A DNA stretch of 47,558 bases from Pirellulales bacterium (GTDB lineage: Bacteria > Planctomycetota > Planctomycetia > Pirellulales > DATAWG01). The translations under genes and the position numbers were made by a program. The notes under the pieces are model-generated. The model saw only the letters and a list, made by a program, of their open reading frames with translations. It did not search any database and was not told the origin of the DNA. Of this stretch, positions 23,746 through 31,710 are shown piece after piece; position 1 is the stretch's first letter, and every line of letters starts with the position of its first letter. The stretch lies in assembly GCA_035939775.1 (NCBI GenBank), contig DASZFO010000101.1:1-47558 (forward strand). The letters are read 5' to 3'.

Positions 23746-25020
23746 TCAGTCCTTCAGATGAAAGAGCCTCTTGAGCGCTTCCAGCAATCCATGCGGGTGG
23801 CCGTGGCGCGATTCGTCGCGGATCCGCTCCAGCGGCGGATGCAGCATCTTGTTCACGTAGCGCTCGAATGAGCGGCGGATTTCTTCGCGCTGCGGCTCCT
23901 CTAGGTTCGGCAGCTTGTTGAATAGCCGCTCCAATTCTTGATCGCGCAGTTCCTGCCACGATTGCCGCAGCCGCTGCACCACGGGCCCCGTCGCCCGATG
24001 GTGCAAATCCTCCATGAACCGCCGCGTTTCTTCCTCGATGATCGCCACCGCGGCCGGCAATTCGCTGTCGCGCTCGCGGCGGTTTCGTTGGCAAACGGCC
24101 TCCAAGTCGTCGATCGAATAGAGATACACTCCGAGGCAATCGCCGATCGCCGGCTCGAAATCGCGCGGCACCGCCAGATCGAGAATCAACAGCGGCCGCT
24201 GATAACGGCGCGGCTCGATCCGCCGAAACCGTTCGAGCGACACCACCGGCTCCGGCGCGCCGGTCGTGCTGACGATTAAATCCGCGGCGACGAGCCAGTC
24301 GTCGAGTTCGTCCCAGTCCGCCACCCGGCCGGAGAATTGCTCGGCCATCGCCGCGGCGCGCTCGGCGTGGCGATTGATGATCGTGAGCCGGCCCACGCCT
24401 TCGTCGCGCAGATAGCGCAGCGCCTCTTCCCCCATTTGCCCCGCGCCGATCACGAGCACCTGCTTGTCGTCGAAGCGGTCGAAGATGTCGCGGGCGAAAT
24501 CGCCGACCGCCACGCTGGCGATGCTCACCCGCTTGCGATAGAGCGATGTCTCTCCGGCCACGCGCTTGGCCACCCGCAGCGCGGCCTGAAACATTTCGTG
24601 CGTCAGCGGCCCGGCGCTCTGCTGCGCTTGCGCGACTTGGTAGGCTTGCTTCACCTGGGCCAGGATTTGCGGCTCGCCGAGCACCATGCTGTCGAGGCTG
24701 GCCGCCACCGTGAACAGATGCCGCACCGCCGCCTCTCCCGATTGCTCGAACAGATCGTCGAAGATCGAGTACAGATCCAGCCCGTGACACTCGGCCAGGA
24801 ATTCGGCCACTTGCTGATGATTCGGCCCGGTCGCCTCCGTGTCCCAGGCCGTGTACAGCTCGACCCGATTGCAGGTCGAGAGCAGCACGGCCTCGGTCGC
24901 CGGATAGCGCCGCCGCCAGCGCTCGAGCGCCTCGGCCGCCTGCGCCGAACTAAATGCGAGTTGCTCCCGCAGCGCCAGCGACGAATTGTGATGACTGCAC
25001 CCGACCATTTGCAACTTCAT
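23746..25020 (-). CDS. hemA: Glutamyl-tRNA reductase
   Basis: 424 residues. LLSTCNRVELY contains the catalytic Cys50 that attacks glutamyl-tRNA. It is followed by DSMVLGEPQILAQVKQAY and the NADPH-binding VLVIGAGQMGEEALRYL. TTGAPEPVVS and LILDLAVPRDFEP complete the catalytic part, and a C-terminal helical dimerisation domain ends in HLKD. The enzyme makes glutamate-1-semialdehyde, the first committed intermediate of tetrapyrrole synthesis in the C5 pathway. Its ATG overlaps the hemX-like stop by 4 bp (ATGA), so it is translationally coupled to that gene. Length is usual for the family. Confidence 0.96.
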   Translation of the reverse strand: MKLQMVGCSHHNSSLALREQLAFSSAQAAEALERWRRRYPATEAVLLSTCNRVELYTAWDTEATGPNHQQVAEFLAECHGLDLYSIFDDLFEQSGEAAVRHLFTVAASLDSMVLGEPQILAQVKQAYQVAQAQQSAGPLTHEMFQAALRVAKRVAGETSLYRKRVSIASVAVGDFARDIFDRFDDKQVLVIGAGQMGEEALRYLRDEGVGRLTIINRHAERAAAMAEQFSGRVADWDELDDWLVAADLIVSTTGAPEPVVSLERFRRIEPRRYQRPLLILDLAVPRDFEPAIGDCLGVYLYSIDDLEAVCQRNRRERDSELPAAVAIIEEETRRFMEDLHHRATGPVVQRLRQSWQELRDQELERLFNKLPNLEEPQREEIRRSFERYVNKMLHPPLERIRDESRHGHPHGLLEALKRLFHLKD

Positions 25021-26024
25021 GAGAGCGCCCTCCCCGAAGCTGCGTAGTTTCCACTTTCGTACTTCGTACTTCGTACTTCGTACTTCCCCTCGTCTCCGGT
25101 TTCATACTTCGTACTTCGTACTTCGTACTTGCCATCGTGTTCCGAGCGATTGAACAACTGCGCCGCGAGAAATATCGCCAGAAAAACGAAGCTGGCCACC
25201 GTGAGATAGGCCACCTTCCTGCCGCGGCGGGCCGGACGATAGAGCGCATTGAAGAGCGCCGCCGCCAACAGCCAGCCGAACAGCCCGGCCGACTCCCACA
25301 CGATCGGGTCGGTCCAAGGCAATTCGTCGCGCTGGTGCCAATGGTTGATCAGGTTGATCACGATCCCCGAGACCAGGCCCGCCCCGGTCATCAGCACCGA
25401 GATCAAAATCGCTCGGCCGTTGGCCCGCTCCAGCCATTCAAGGCTCGGCAGCCGCAGCCCGGGAACTGTCCCCTTTTTTGCGGGCACCATCGCCGCGATG
25501 GTCGTCGGAAAAAAAGGGGACTGTCCCCCTTGCCGGTGACTTTGCGAGAGCCGCTTGAGCCGGCTGGATTGCAACAGATACATCACCCCCGCCACGAACC
25601 CGAAGATCACGGCCACGGCCCCCAGCACTAAGAACGCCCCGTGAATCGCCCCCCAAACCTGCGTTGCTGGCGATTGCGGAAACGGCTTCTTCGACGCGTA
25701 TTGAGCCGCCGCGACGAGCGCAAGGGCCAGCGGCAGAATGAAAACTCCGCTCGCCGCCGCCGGATGAAACAGCGACAGATACAAATAAACCGCGACCAGC
25801 CCCCAAGCGGCGAGCAAAAACCACTCGTAAGCGCTCGACAGCGGAACGCTCTCGGCCATCGCCGCCCGATACCCCAAATAAAGCGTCTCAGCCACGATCC
25901 CGGCGACGGCGAACCCGATCGCCAACACCCCGCGCGCCCGCCCCCGCCACCCCAGCCGCGCCAGCTCCAACCCCAGCGCCACCGCATAACTCCCGGCAAA
26001 ACAGAGGGTGGTAATACCAGACAT
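25017..26024 (-). CDS. HemX/CcsA-like cytochrome c assembly membrane protein with repeat-derived insert and tail
   Basis: 335 residues from the ATG at 26024; upstream open frame is a shadow of yqgE. About eight membrane helices (ITTLCFAGSYAVALGLEL, AYEWFLLAAWGLVAVYLYL, FLVLGAVAVIFGFVAGVMYL and others), with WHQRDELPWTDPIVWESAG near the C-terminal helices, fit the CcsA/HemX-type assembly domain. Such proteins handle haem or regulate GluTR, and here the gene is directly coupled to hemA, as hemX-hemA linkages in other bacteria. Two oddities: a loop of about 25 residues (SPFFPTTIAAMVPAKKG) is encoded by a palindromic repeat at 25461-25530, and the C-terminal ~35 residues (with two KYEVRSTKYE copies) come from heptamer arrays. 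Function is likely kept, since helices on both sides are intact. Confidence 0.82.
   Translation of the reverse strand: MSGITTLCFAGSYAVALGLELARLGWRGRARGVLAIGFAVAGIVAETLYLGYRAAMAESVPLSSAYEWFLLAAWGLVAVYLYLSLFHPAAASGVFILPLALALVAAAQYASKKPFPQSPATQVWGAIHGAFLVLGAVAVIFGFVAGVMYLLQSSRLKRLSQSHRQGGQSPFFPTTIAAMVPAKKGTVPGLRLPSLEWLERANGRAILISVLMTGAGLVSGIVINLINHWHQRDELPWTDPIVWESAGLFGWLLAAALFNALYRPARRGRKVAYLTVASFVFLAIFLAAQLFNRSEHDGKYEVRSTKYETGDEGKYEVRSTKYESGNYAASGRALS
25053..25087. repeat. Heptamer tandem array, family A, in the hemX-like 3' end (array 1)
   Basis: Five units of TACTTCG type. On the minus strand it is read as KYEVRSTKYES in the last residues of the hemX-like protein. Confidence 0.88.
25103..25130. 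repeat. Heptamer tandem array, family A, in the hemX-like 3' end (array 2)
   Basis: Four units (CATACTT, then CGTACTT three times), same orientation as array 1 and 15 bp away. It is translated as GKYEVRSTKYET. Confidence 0.88.
25461..25530. repeat. About 70-bp palindromic repeat inside the hemX-like gene
   Basis: The outer arms are GGGAACTGTCCCCTTTTTT and its inverse AAAAAAAGGGGACTGTCCCC, with a GC-rich centre around CCATCGCCGCGATGG. The whole stays in frame in the hemX-like gene. Confidence 0.8.
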
Positions 26025-26572
26025 CAGTTCAGCGACGGGTCGGCGGGGACGTGTTTGATATTGAGCGCCGAGATCATTTGCGAGGTCGAGATTTGGCGCA
26101 TGATCTTGAGCCAGATGTCGTGCGGGGCGTCGAAGGCGTGCTCGGGAGTGGCAGGGACGGTGAGCCAAGAGTCTTGGGCCATTTCCGCTTCGAGCTGACC
26201 AGGTCCCCAGCCGGCGAAGCCGATGAAGAACCGCGACGGCTCCTCGGCCTTGCCGATCACCGCCTCGATCTTGTCGGGATCGGCGCAGAATTGCAGCCCG
26301 GCGACGACTTCGATCTCCCCCAGCTCCGCATCGCCGTGCAGGGCCATCAGCGGGCCGCGGCAGGGGCCGCCGAGATAGATCAGGCCGTCCATCGGGCAAG
26401 CGGCTTCGCTCACCTGCCGCCAAGCCTCGGACAAAGTGGTCTTCGTCGGTCGGTTGATCACCAGCCCCATCGCGCCCTCTTCGGAATGCTGCACGAGCAG
26501 CACGACCGAGCGGGCGAAGTTCGGGTCGAGCAGCTCCCGCGAGGCGACGAGAAAGTGACCTTCAAGCGACAT
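26024..26572 (-). CDS. yqgE: YqgE/AlgH family protein
   Basis: 182 residues. MSLEGHFLVASRELLDPNF, VVLLVQHSEEGAMGLVINRP and IYLGGPCRGPLMALH are the diagnostic blocks of this family, followed by RFFIGFAGWGPGQLEAE. The family is widespread in Gram-negative bacteria and its molecular role is not settled. The stop overlaps the hemX-like start by one base (TGATG), so the genes are translationally coupled. It lies 78 bp downstream of the sigma-54 activator gene. No typical Shine-Dalgarno site precedes the ATG. Confidence 0.93.
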   Translation of the reverse strand: MSLEGHFLVASRELLDPNFARSVVLLVQHSEEGAMGLVINRPTKTTLSEAWRQVSEAACPMDGLIYLGGPCRGPLMALHGDAELGEIEVVAGLQFCADPDKIEAVIGKAEEPSRFFIGFAGWGPGQLEAEMAQDSWLTVPATPEHAFDAPHDIWLKIMRQISTSQMISALNIKHVPADPSLN

Positions 26573-26631
26573 GGAATGATTTGCAGCTAGCGGATGAGTC
26601 CCACGGGTAATTCTATCATCACGAGGAACAC

Positions 26632-26664
26632 GGAATGAAGAATGCCAATTTCATTCCTCATTCT
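26632..26664. repeat. Heptamer repeats, family D, inverted pair at the sigma-54 activator stop
   Basis: GGAATGAAGAATG and CATTCCTCATTCTG face each other with about 7 bp between. The stop codon and the last residues (QNEE) of the activator are read from the right half. Confidence 0.65.
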
Positions 26665-27697
26665 GTCCTTGCTCGGCCCCTTCCAGGCCGTATTCCTTGA
26701 GTTTCTTGTGCAGCGTGTTGCGGTTGATCCCGAGGCGATTGGCGGCCTTGGTTTGCACGTTGTCGCAGGAGGCCATCACCTGGGCGATCAGCTCGCGCTC
26801 GACGCGGTTGACGATCTTCGTGTGCAGGGCGTCTTCCTGCGGGCCGGCGGTCGAAAGGCCCTGGTGGACGAGTTCGCAGGTGAGCGTTTCCAAATCGGCG
26901 GCGCGGAACCGGCCGCTCCGCGGGCGCGATTGGCCGAGCACGGCCGGCGGCAGGAGTTCGCAGGTCAGCTCGTCGCCGGTGGCCATCACGACGGCCCTCT
27001 CGACGATGTTCTGCAGCTCGCGCACGTTTCCCGGCCAGTGATAATCCTGCAGCGCCTCGAGCGCCTTGCGCTCGATGTGGACCACATAGCGGTCGTTCTC
27101 TTCGTTGTAGCTATTGAGAAAATGGCCGACCAGTTCGGGGATGTCTTCGCGGCGCATCCGTAGCGGCGGGAGATGGATCGGCACGACGTTCAATCGGTAA
27201 TACAAATCCTCGCGAAAGGTCTCCTTCTCGATCTCTTCCAACAACTCACGATTGCTGGCGGCGATCACGCGCGTATCGACGCGGATCGTCTGCGTGTCCC
27301 CCACGCGCTCGAACTCGCGCTCTTGCAGCACGCGGAGCAGCTTGACTTGCAGCTTGGGAGTGGTCGAGTTGATTTCGTCGAGAAAGATCGTGCCGGTGTG
27401 GGCCGCCTCGAAGCGGCCAGTGCGGTTGGCGATCGCCCCGGTGAAAGAGCCGCGAACGTGGCCGAACAACTCGCTTTCGAGCAGACTCTCGCTCAGCGCC
27501 CCGCAGTTCACGCGCACGAACGGCCCGGTCCCCCGCGAGCTGAGCTGGTGAATGGCCTTGGCGATCAGCTCCTTGCCCGTACCGGTCTCGCCGAGCAGCA
27601 AGACCGAGGCGTTCGATCGGGCCACCTGACGGGTGATCCGATAGACCTCGGTCATCGCCGCGCCGGAGCCGATGATCCCTTTGATCGGCGGTGACAT
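26651..27697 (-). CDS. Sigma-54-dependent transcriptional activator without receiver domain
   Basis: 348 residues starting almost directly in the AAA+ domain: Walker A GETGTGKE (36-43), the sigma-54 contact loop GSFTGA (83-88, with Ser for the usual Ala), Walker B GTIFLDEIN, and the sensor region FREDLYYRLNV. A Fis-type helix-turn-helix ends the protein (KAANRLGINRNTLHKKLKEYG). It should open sigma-54 promoters, using ATP. No REC, GAF or PAS input domain is present, so control must come from another protein or from its own level. The start lies 5 bp from a family C heptamer array; no Shine-Dalgarno site is seen. Target genes are unknown. Confidence 0.92.
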   Translation of the reverse strand: MSPPIKGIIGSGAAMTEVYRITRQVARSNASVLLLGETGTGKELIAKAIHQLSSRGTGPFVRVNCGALSESLLESELFGHVRGSFTGAIANRTGRFEAAHTGTIFLDEINSTTPKLQVKLLRVLQEREFERVGDTQTIRVDTRVIAASNRELLEEIEKETFREDLYYRLNVVPIHLPPLRMRREDIPELVGHFLNSYNEENDRYVVHIERKALEALQDYHWPGNVRELQNIVERAVVMATGDELTCELLPPAVLGQSRPRSGRFRAADLETLTCELVHQGLSTAGPQEDALHTKIVNRVERELIAQVMASCDNVQTKAANRLGINRNTLHKKLKEYGLEGAEQGQNEE

Positions 27698-27701
27698 AGG
27701 C

Positions 27702-27736
27702 GGGGCTAGGGGCTGGGGACTGGGGGCTGGGGAAGA
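27702..27736. repeat. Heptamer tandem array, family C (GGGGCTG-type), left arm
   Basis: Five units (GGGGCTA, GGGGCTG, GGGACTG, GGGGCTG, GGGAAGA). Four or more G-runs of 3-5 with short spacers give a G-quadruplex motif on the plus strand, just upstream of the sigma-54 activator start. The inverted partner is at 27829-27856. Confidence 0.85.
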
Positions 27737-27828
27737 GGCGTCGCCCAGCGGCCGGTCGGTGAGAGATTAAGGCGATCGCTGTTCGTCATTGTTTTGTCGC
27801 TACGAAAGAATGCCGCTTGCGGATTTGC

Positions 27829-27856
27829 CAGTCCCTAACCCCCAGCCCCCAGTCCC
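27829..27856. repeat. Heptamer tandem array, family C, right arm (inverted)
   Basis: Units CAGTCCC, TAACCCC, CAGCCCC, CAGTCCC. On the minus strand it encodes the last residues (GLGAGG) and the stop of the HEAT-repeat protein. Confidence 0.85.
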
Positions 27857-30135
27857 TTCTTCTTCTCGATCACATCCAGCACGGCGCCGAGCAGTTGCTG
27901 CGTTTCCTTGTCTTGCTGAGCGCTTTGGTTGTAGCGCTCGTATTGGCGGAGGATTTCCGAGGGGCTGAGGCGCAGGCCGAATTCACGAACACTATCGCGA
28001 AAGGCGGCCCCGGCGGCGCGGCGGACCGCCAGCGGCTGCGTCGCGAGGCTGGCCAAGTCGATCAGCGACCGCTGCGACGACGGCGTCGCTAGGTGGGCCA
28101 TGACGGCAGCGGCGTGCGGCGCCGTCAGCGGCGAATAGAGCGCCCGCTCGACCACCGGCTCGTAGTGCCGCACGTCCGCGATGTCGGGGGGTAGCGTCGC
28201 CAAGACCGCCAGCCAATCGAGGGCCTGCACCGCCTGCTGCTGCCGCAGCTTGACCGGCACGAATCGGTCGCCGGCGATTTCGGCGCCCCGCGCGACGATC
28301 GGCTTCATCGCATCGAGGCTCGGCGGACGCGTTGCGACGAACACGCGAGGGAATTTCTCGTAGACCTGTTGGTCCAAATCGCGCTCGTCGAGTTCGGCCA
28401 ATACGCAGATTGGCACGTCGGCCGTGCGCGGGTCGCGGAGCAGCTCTTGCACGAGTTCGAATGTGGCCGGACGATTCATCCGCCCGCTGACGAGGATCAA
28501 CTCCGTGTCCGGCGATTCGGTGGCGGCGGCAACAAGCTGGCGGCCGTTGGTGGCGGTCACCGACTCGAAGCCCAAGGCGTTGGTCATGCCGGCCAGTTCT
28601 TGAAGCGGCGCGAGCGTCGGAAATGCGATCGCCGCGCGGCGATGTCCGGTCGCGGCGGCCATATCGGCCAGCGCGTCGGTCAGGTAGCTTGAACCGGCAA
28701 ACGGCGCCGTCGGCTTGAGCTTCATGATCGCCTCGACCGCGGCAACGCGGAGCCGGCGATCGCTCGACCGCAGGGCCTGCACCAGCGGCGACAGGTTCGC
28801 GCCGTCGCGCGTGAGCAGCCGCACGTCGCCGATGTCGCCGAGGATTTGCGCCGCCCCTTTCCCGGCCGCCGTGTGACCGGTGGCGAGCGCCTGAGCGAGC
28901 GCGTCGTTGAGCGCGTCGACTCCCAGGCGGGCCGCCCGGTCGTAGTCCGTGCGGGGGCCGGTCGGCAGCGGACTATCGAGCCCCGCTCGGTAGTCCGCCG
29001 ATTCCAAAAGGCTGATGAGATATAATCGGCGATGGGATCCGGAATCCGGATCCAACTCGAACAGGTCGCGCGCTAGCCGGGCCGCGACGAAAGCCGCCGC
29101 CCGCCGCGGCGGATACTCGGCCATGGCCAATTGCTTCACTGCTGGGTCCCATTGCCAGATGGCGACGTTTTCGCTCTCGTCTCCGCGCAGCGGACGCTCG
29201 TGCTCCAGATAGCCCCGCGCCTCGCGGTTCAACAGAATCACCGCCTCCGCTTTGCTCGGCAACACGCCGACAAGCTGCCGGAGCGATTCTTCAGCCGCGC
29301 GGCGGGCGGCGGAGTTAGTCTTCGGCGAGAGATAAGGAACCAATAGATACGGCACGGCGTCTTCTGGCGGGCCGATCTCGCCCAAGAGCCTGATCGCTTC
29401 GACTTGCTGCCGAGCATCCGGAGCGTCGATCGCCGCGACCAACGGCGCAACCGCGGCCGAGCCAATGCCGACGAGCGCTTCGCGCGCCAGCGGCCAAATC
29501 TTCGCCTGCGCCGGATCGGCGAGCGCCGAGAGCAACAGCGGCGCCCCCCGCGGTCCGGAATTCCGCAGGGCCGTCACCGCAGTGAGCCGCAAGTCCGGCG
29601 ACGGATCGCCAAGCTGCTTCACAAACGCGGCCAATCGGGCCGGATCGCGGCGCTCGGCGGCCGCGGCGCCAAGAATCTGGTCGGCCACTTGCTGCGCTTG
29701 AGGGTTCAGCGATTTATTGCCGGCCATTTGCAGGAGCGGTCCGCTGCCGAATTGCCGCGCGAGATCGGCCAGCGTCCCCGCGTTCGGCTTGGCAGTGAGA
29801 AGTTGGTCGAGATACTGCTTCGCCAAATCGGCCCGATCGAGTTCCGAAAGCAAGATGGCCGCTTGGACCAGCTCTTGAGGCGTCTTGGGCTTTGATTCGA
29901 CAATCGTATCGACCGCCGGATTTGGCGGATGCGCCGCGGCGGCAGCTTCGCCTAGGGCTGCGGCTTTGGCGCCGGCCGCCCCGGCCTTCTTCTCCGGCGC
30001 GGCCTTCTCCGGCGCCTTTTCAGCCGCGGGCTGACCAGTAGCGGCCTTTTCGTCTTGGGCGCGGAGCGCTGCGGCCGTTGCCAGCGTTGCCGCGACCGCG
30101 ATCACGGCAAGAATGGTGCGATGGTTGTATTTCAT
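27835..30135 (-). CDS. Secreted HEAT-repeat protein with a pseudo-receiver-like domain
   Basis: 766 residues. The signal peptide (about 1-26, ending ALRAQDE) is followed by an Ala/Lys/Glu/Pro-rich linker (27-75). HEAT-like helical repeats fill about residues 160-290 (LRLTAVTALRNSGPRGAPLL, ARQQVEAIRLLGEIGPPEDA) and 400-490. Residues about 500-605 look like a response-regulator fold: GFESVTATNGRQL, ELILVSGRM, VPICVLAELDE, FVATRPPS. The phospho-acceptor Asp is replaced by Ser550 and the conserved Lys by Arg, so it should not be phosphorylated. Export to the periplasm would be unusual for such a domain. Its C-terminus is encoded by a heptamer array. It precedes the receiver-less sigma-54 activator on the same strand. 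Confidence 0.75.
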   Translation of the reverse strand: MKYNHRTILAVIAVAATLATAAALRAQDEKAATGQPAAEKAPEKAAPEKKAGAAGAKAAALGEAAAAAHPPNPAVDTIVESKPKTPQELVQAAILLSELDRADLAKQYLDQLLTAKPNAGTLADLARQFGSGPLLQMAGNKSLNPQAQQVADQILGAAAAERRDPARLAAFVKQLGDPSPDLRLTAVTALRNSGPRGAPLLLSALADPAQAKIWPLAREALVGIGSAAVAPLVAAIDAPDARQQVEAIRLLGEIGPPEDAVPYLLVPYLSPKTNSAARRAAEESLRQLVGVLPSKAEAVILLNREARGYLEHERPLRGDESENVAIWQWDPAVKQLAMAEYPPRRAAAFVAARLARDLFELDPDSGSHRRLYLISLLESADYRAGLDSPLPTGPRTDYDRAARLGVDALNDALAQALATGHTAAGKGAAQILGDIGDVRLLTRDGANLSPLVQALRSSDRRLRVAAVEAIMKLKPTAPFAGSSYLTDALADMAAATGHRRAAIAFPTLAPLQELAGMTNALGFESVTATNGRQLVAAATESPDTELILVSGRMNRPATFELVQELLRDPRTADVPICVLAELDERDLDQQVYEKFPRVFVATRPPSLDAMKPIVARGAEIAGDRFVPVKLRQQQAVQALDWLAVLATLPPDIADVRHYEPVVERALYSPLTAPHAAAVMAHLATPSSQRSLIDLASLATQPLAVRRAAGAAFRDSVREFGLRLSPSEILRQYERYNQSAQQDKETQQLLGAVLDVIEKKKGLGAGG

Positions 30136-30185
30136 GGTGTCGATTTCCAGCGTGCCTTTGCGCCACCCTCGTTCATGTCCGTAGT

Positions 30186-31628
30186 TTAACCCCCAGCCAA
30201 CGGCGAGGGCGTCATGGCGGGGATCGCCGTCGCCGTTGGCTCCGGGTTAAACGTTTGCAACTTCTCTCTCCACGCCGCGACTTGCCGCTCGACTTCCGCC
30301 GGGGCGGTCGAGCCGTAGCTGGTGAACCGCGCGATGACTCGCTCCACGCCCAGCACCTCTTTGACGCTCGCGTCCAAGCTCGGATGCGCGTCGATGAATT
30401 CGCTGGCCGCCAGATCGGAGAGCCGCACGCCCCGGTCGAGCGCTTTGCGCACCAGCCGGCCGACCACCTCGTGGGCCGTTCGCTGCGGCAGCCCGCGGCG
30501 GATCATTTCTTCCATCAGCGTCGTGGCGTCGAGATGGCCTCGGTCGAGCCGCTCGGTGATCGCCGCTCGGTTCAATTCCGCCCCGGCCACCAGCGGCGCG
30601 GCCAATTCCAAACAGGCCGATACCGTGTCGAACGAATCGAACAGCCGCGGCTTGTCTTCTTGCAGGTCTCGGTTGTACGCCAGCGGCAGCCCTTTCACGA
30701 GCATCATCAGGGCCTGCAAGTTTCCCGCGACGCGAGCCGTCTTGCCGCGGATCAATTCGAGCACGTCGGGGTTGACCTTGTGCGGCATGATTGACGAGCC
30801 GGTGCAGAACGCCTCCGGCAGCGTCAAGAAACTGAACTCCGTCGTCGTCCAGAGGATCCATTCCTCGGCCCACGTGCTCAAGTGCAACGCGATTGTGGCG
30901 AGCGCGAAGGCGAACTCGAGCACGAAATCCCTATCGCTCGTCGCGTCGAGGCTGTTTGCCGAGACGCTGTCAAAGCCGAGCCGCCCGGCTACGTCGTGCC
31001 GATTGATCGGCAGGCTGGTCCCGGCCAGCGCGGCCGCGCCGAGCGGAAGCACGTTCGCCCGCCGCCGGCAATCGGCCAGCCGCGAACGATCGCGCTCCAA
31101 CTTCTCGCAATACGCCAGCCAATAGTGAGCGGCCAGCACCGGCTGGGCACGTTGCAGGTGCGTGTAGCCGGGCAGGATGCAGCCGGCGTCCTGCTTCGCG
31201 CGGCCGACGAATGCTCGCTGCAATTCGACGAGCCGCCGGTCGATTTGGTCGATCGCCTCGCGCTGCCAGAGCCGCAGATCGGTCGCGACCTGGTCGTTGC
31301 GGCTGCGGGCCGTATGGAGCTTGCGGCCGACGTCGCCGAGCCGGTCAATCAGTGCCCGCTCGATGTGCAGATGGATGTCTTCCAACTCGATTTTGAACTC
31401 GAATCGGTCTTGCTCAATCTCTTGGCGAATCGCGGCCAAAGCCTGCTCAATCTTTTGGCATTCAGCGGCAGTGAGCAGGCCAACTTGGACCAGCATTTGG
31501 GCATGGGCGATCGAGGCTTGGATGTCATGCGCGTAGAGGCGGCGGTCGAAGCTGATGCTTTCGGTAAACTGCTCGACACGGCGGTCCGTCGCCTCGCTGA
31601 ATACGCCCGACCAAGCTTTCGCAGCCAC
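30186..31628 (-). CDS. argH: Argininosuccinate lyase
   Basis: 480 residues from the GTG at 31628, which has GGGAG 5 bp upstream; a GTG two codons earlier (31634) overlaps that site. LHTARSRNDQVATDLRLW and the family signature GSSIMPHKVNPD with its catalytic Ser loop are present, with TSDRDFVLEF before it. The enzyme splits argininosuccinate to arginine and fumarate in the last step of arginine synthesis. The length is typical (about 460-480). No other arginine gene is adjacent, though carB, which supplies carbamoyl phosphate, lies about 1.7 kb upstream on the opposite strand. Confidence 0.95.
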   Translation of the reverse strand: MAAKAWSGVFSEATDRRVEQFTESISFDRRLYAHDIQASIAHAQMLVQVGLLTAAECQKIEQALAAIRQEIEQDRFEFKIELEDIHLHIERALIDRLGDVGRKLHTARSRNDQVATDLRLWQREAIDQIDRRLVELQRAFVGRAKQDAGCILPGYTHLQRAQPVLAAHYWLAYCEKLERDRSRLADCRRRANVLPLGAAALAGTSLPINRHDVAGRLGFDSVSANSLDATSDRDFVLEFAFALATIALHLSTWAEEWILWTTTEFSFLTLPEAFCTGSSIMPHKVNPDVLELIRGKTARVAGNLQALMMLVKGLPLAYNRDLQEDKPRLFDSFDTVSACLELAAPLVAGAELNRAAITERLDRGHLDATTLMEEMIRRGLPQRTAHEVVGRLVRKALDRGVRLSDLAASEFIDAHPSLDASVKEVLGVERVIARFTSYGSTAPAEVERQVAAWREKLQTFNPEPTATAIPAMTPSPLAGG

Positions 31629-31681
31629 GCTCACTCCCTAAAACCATGCTCGTAAAACGATCAACTTTCGCCAACACATTT

Positions 31682-31710
31682 ACTGTAAATGGCTTACGGC
31701 GAGGTGTCAA
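31682..31710 (-). promoter_or_regulatory. Candidate sigma-70-type promoter of argH
   Basis: On the minus strand a perfect TTGACA (31710-31705) and TACAGT (31687-31682) are 17 bp apart. The start codon lies about 54 bp downstream. Confidence 0.6.
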
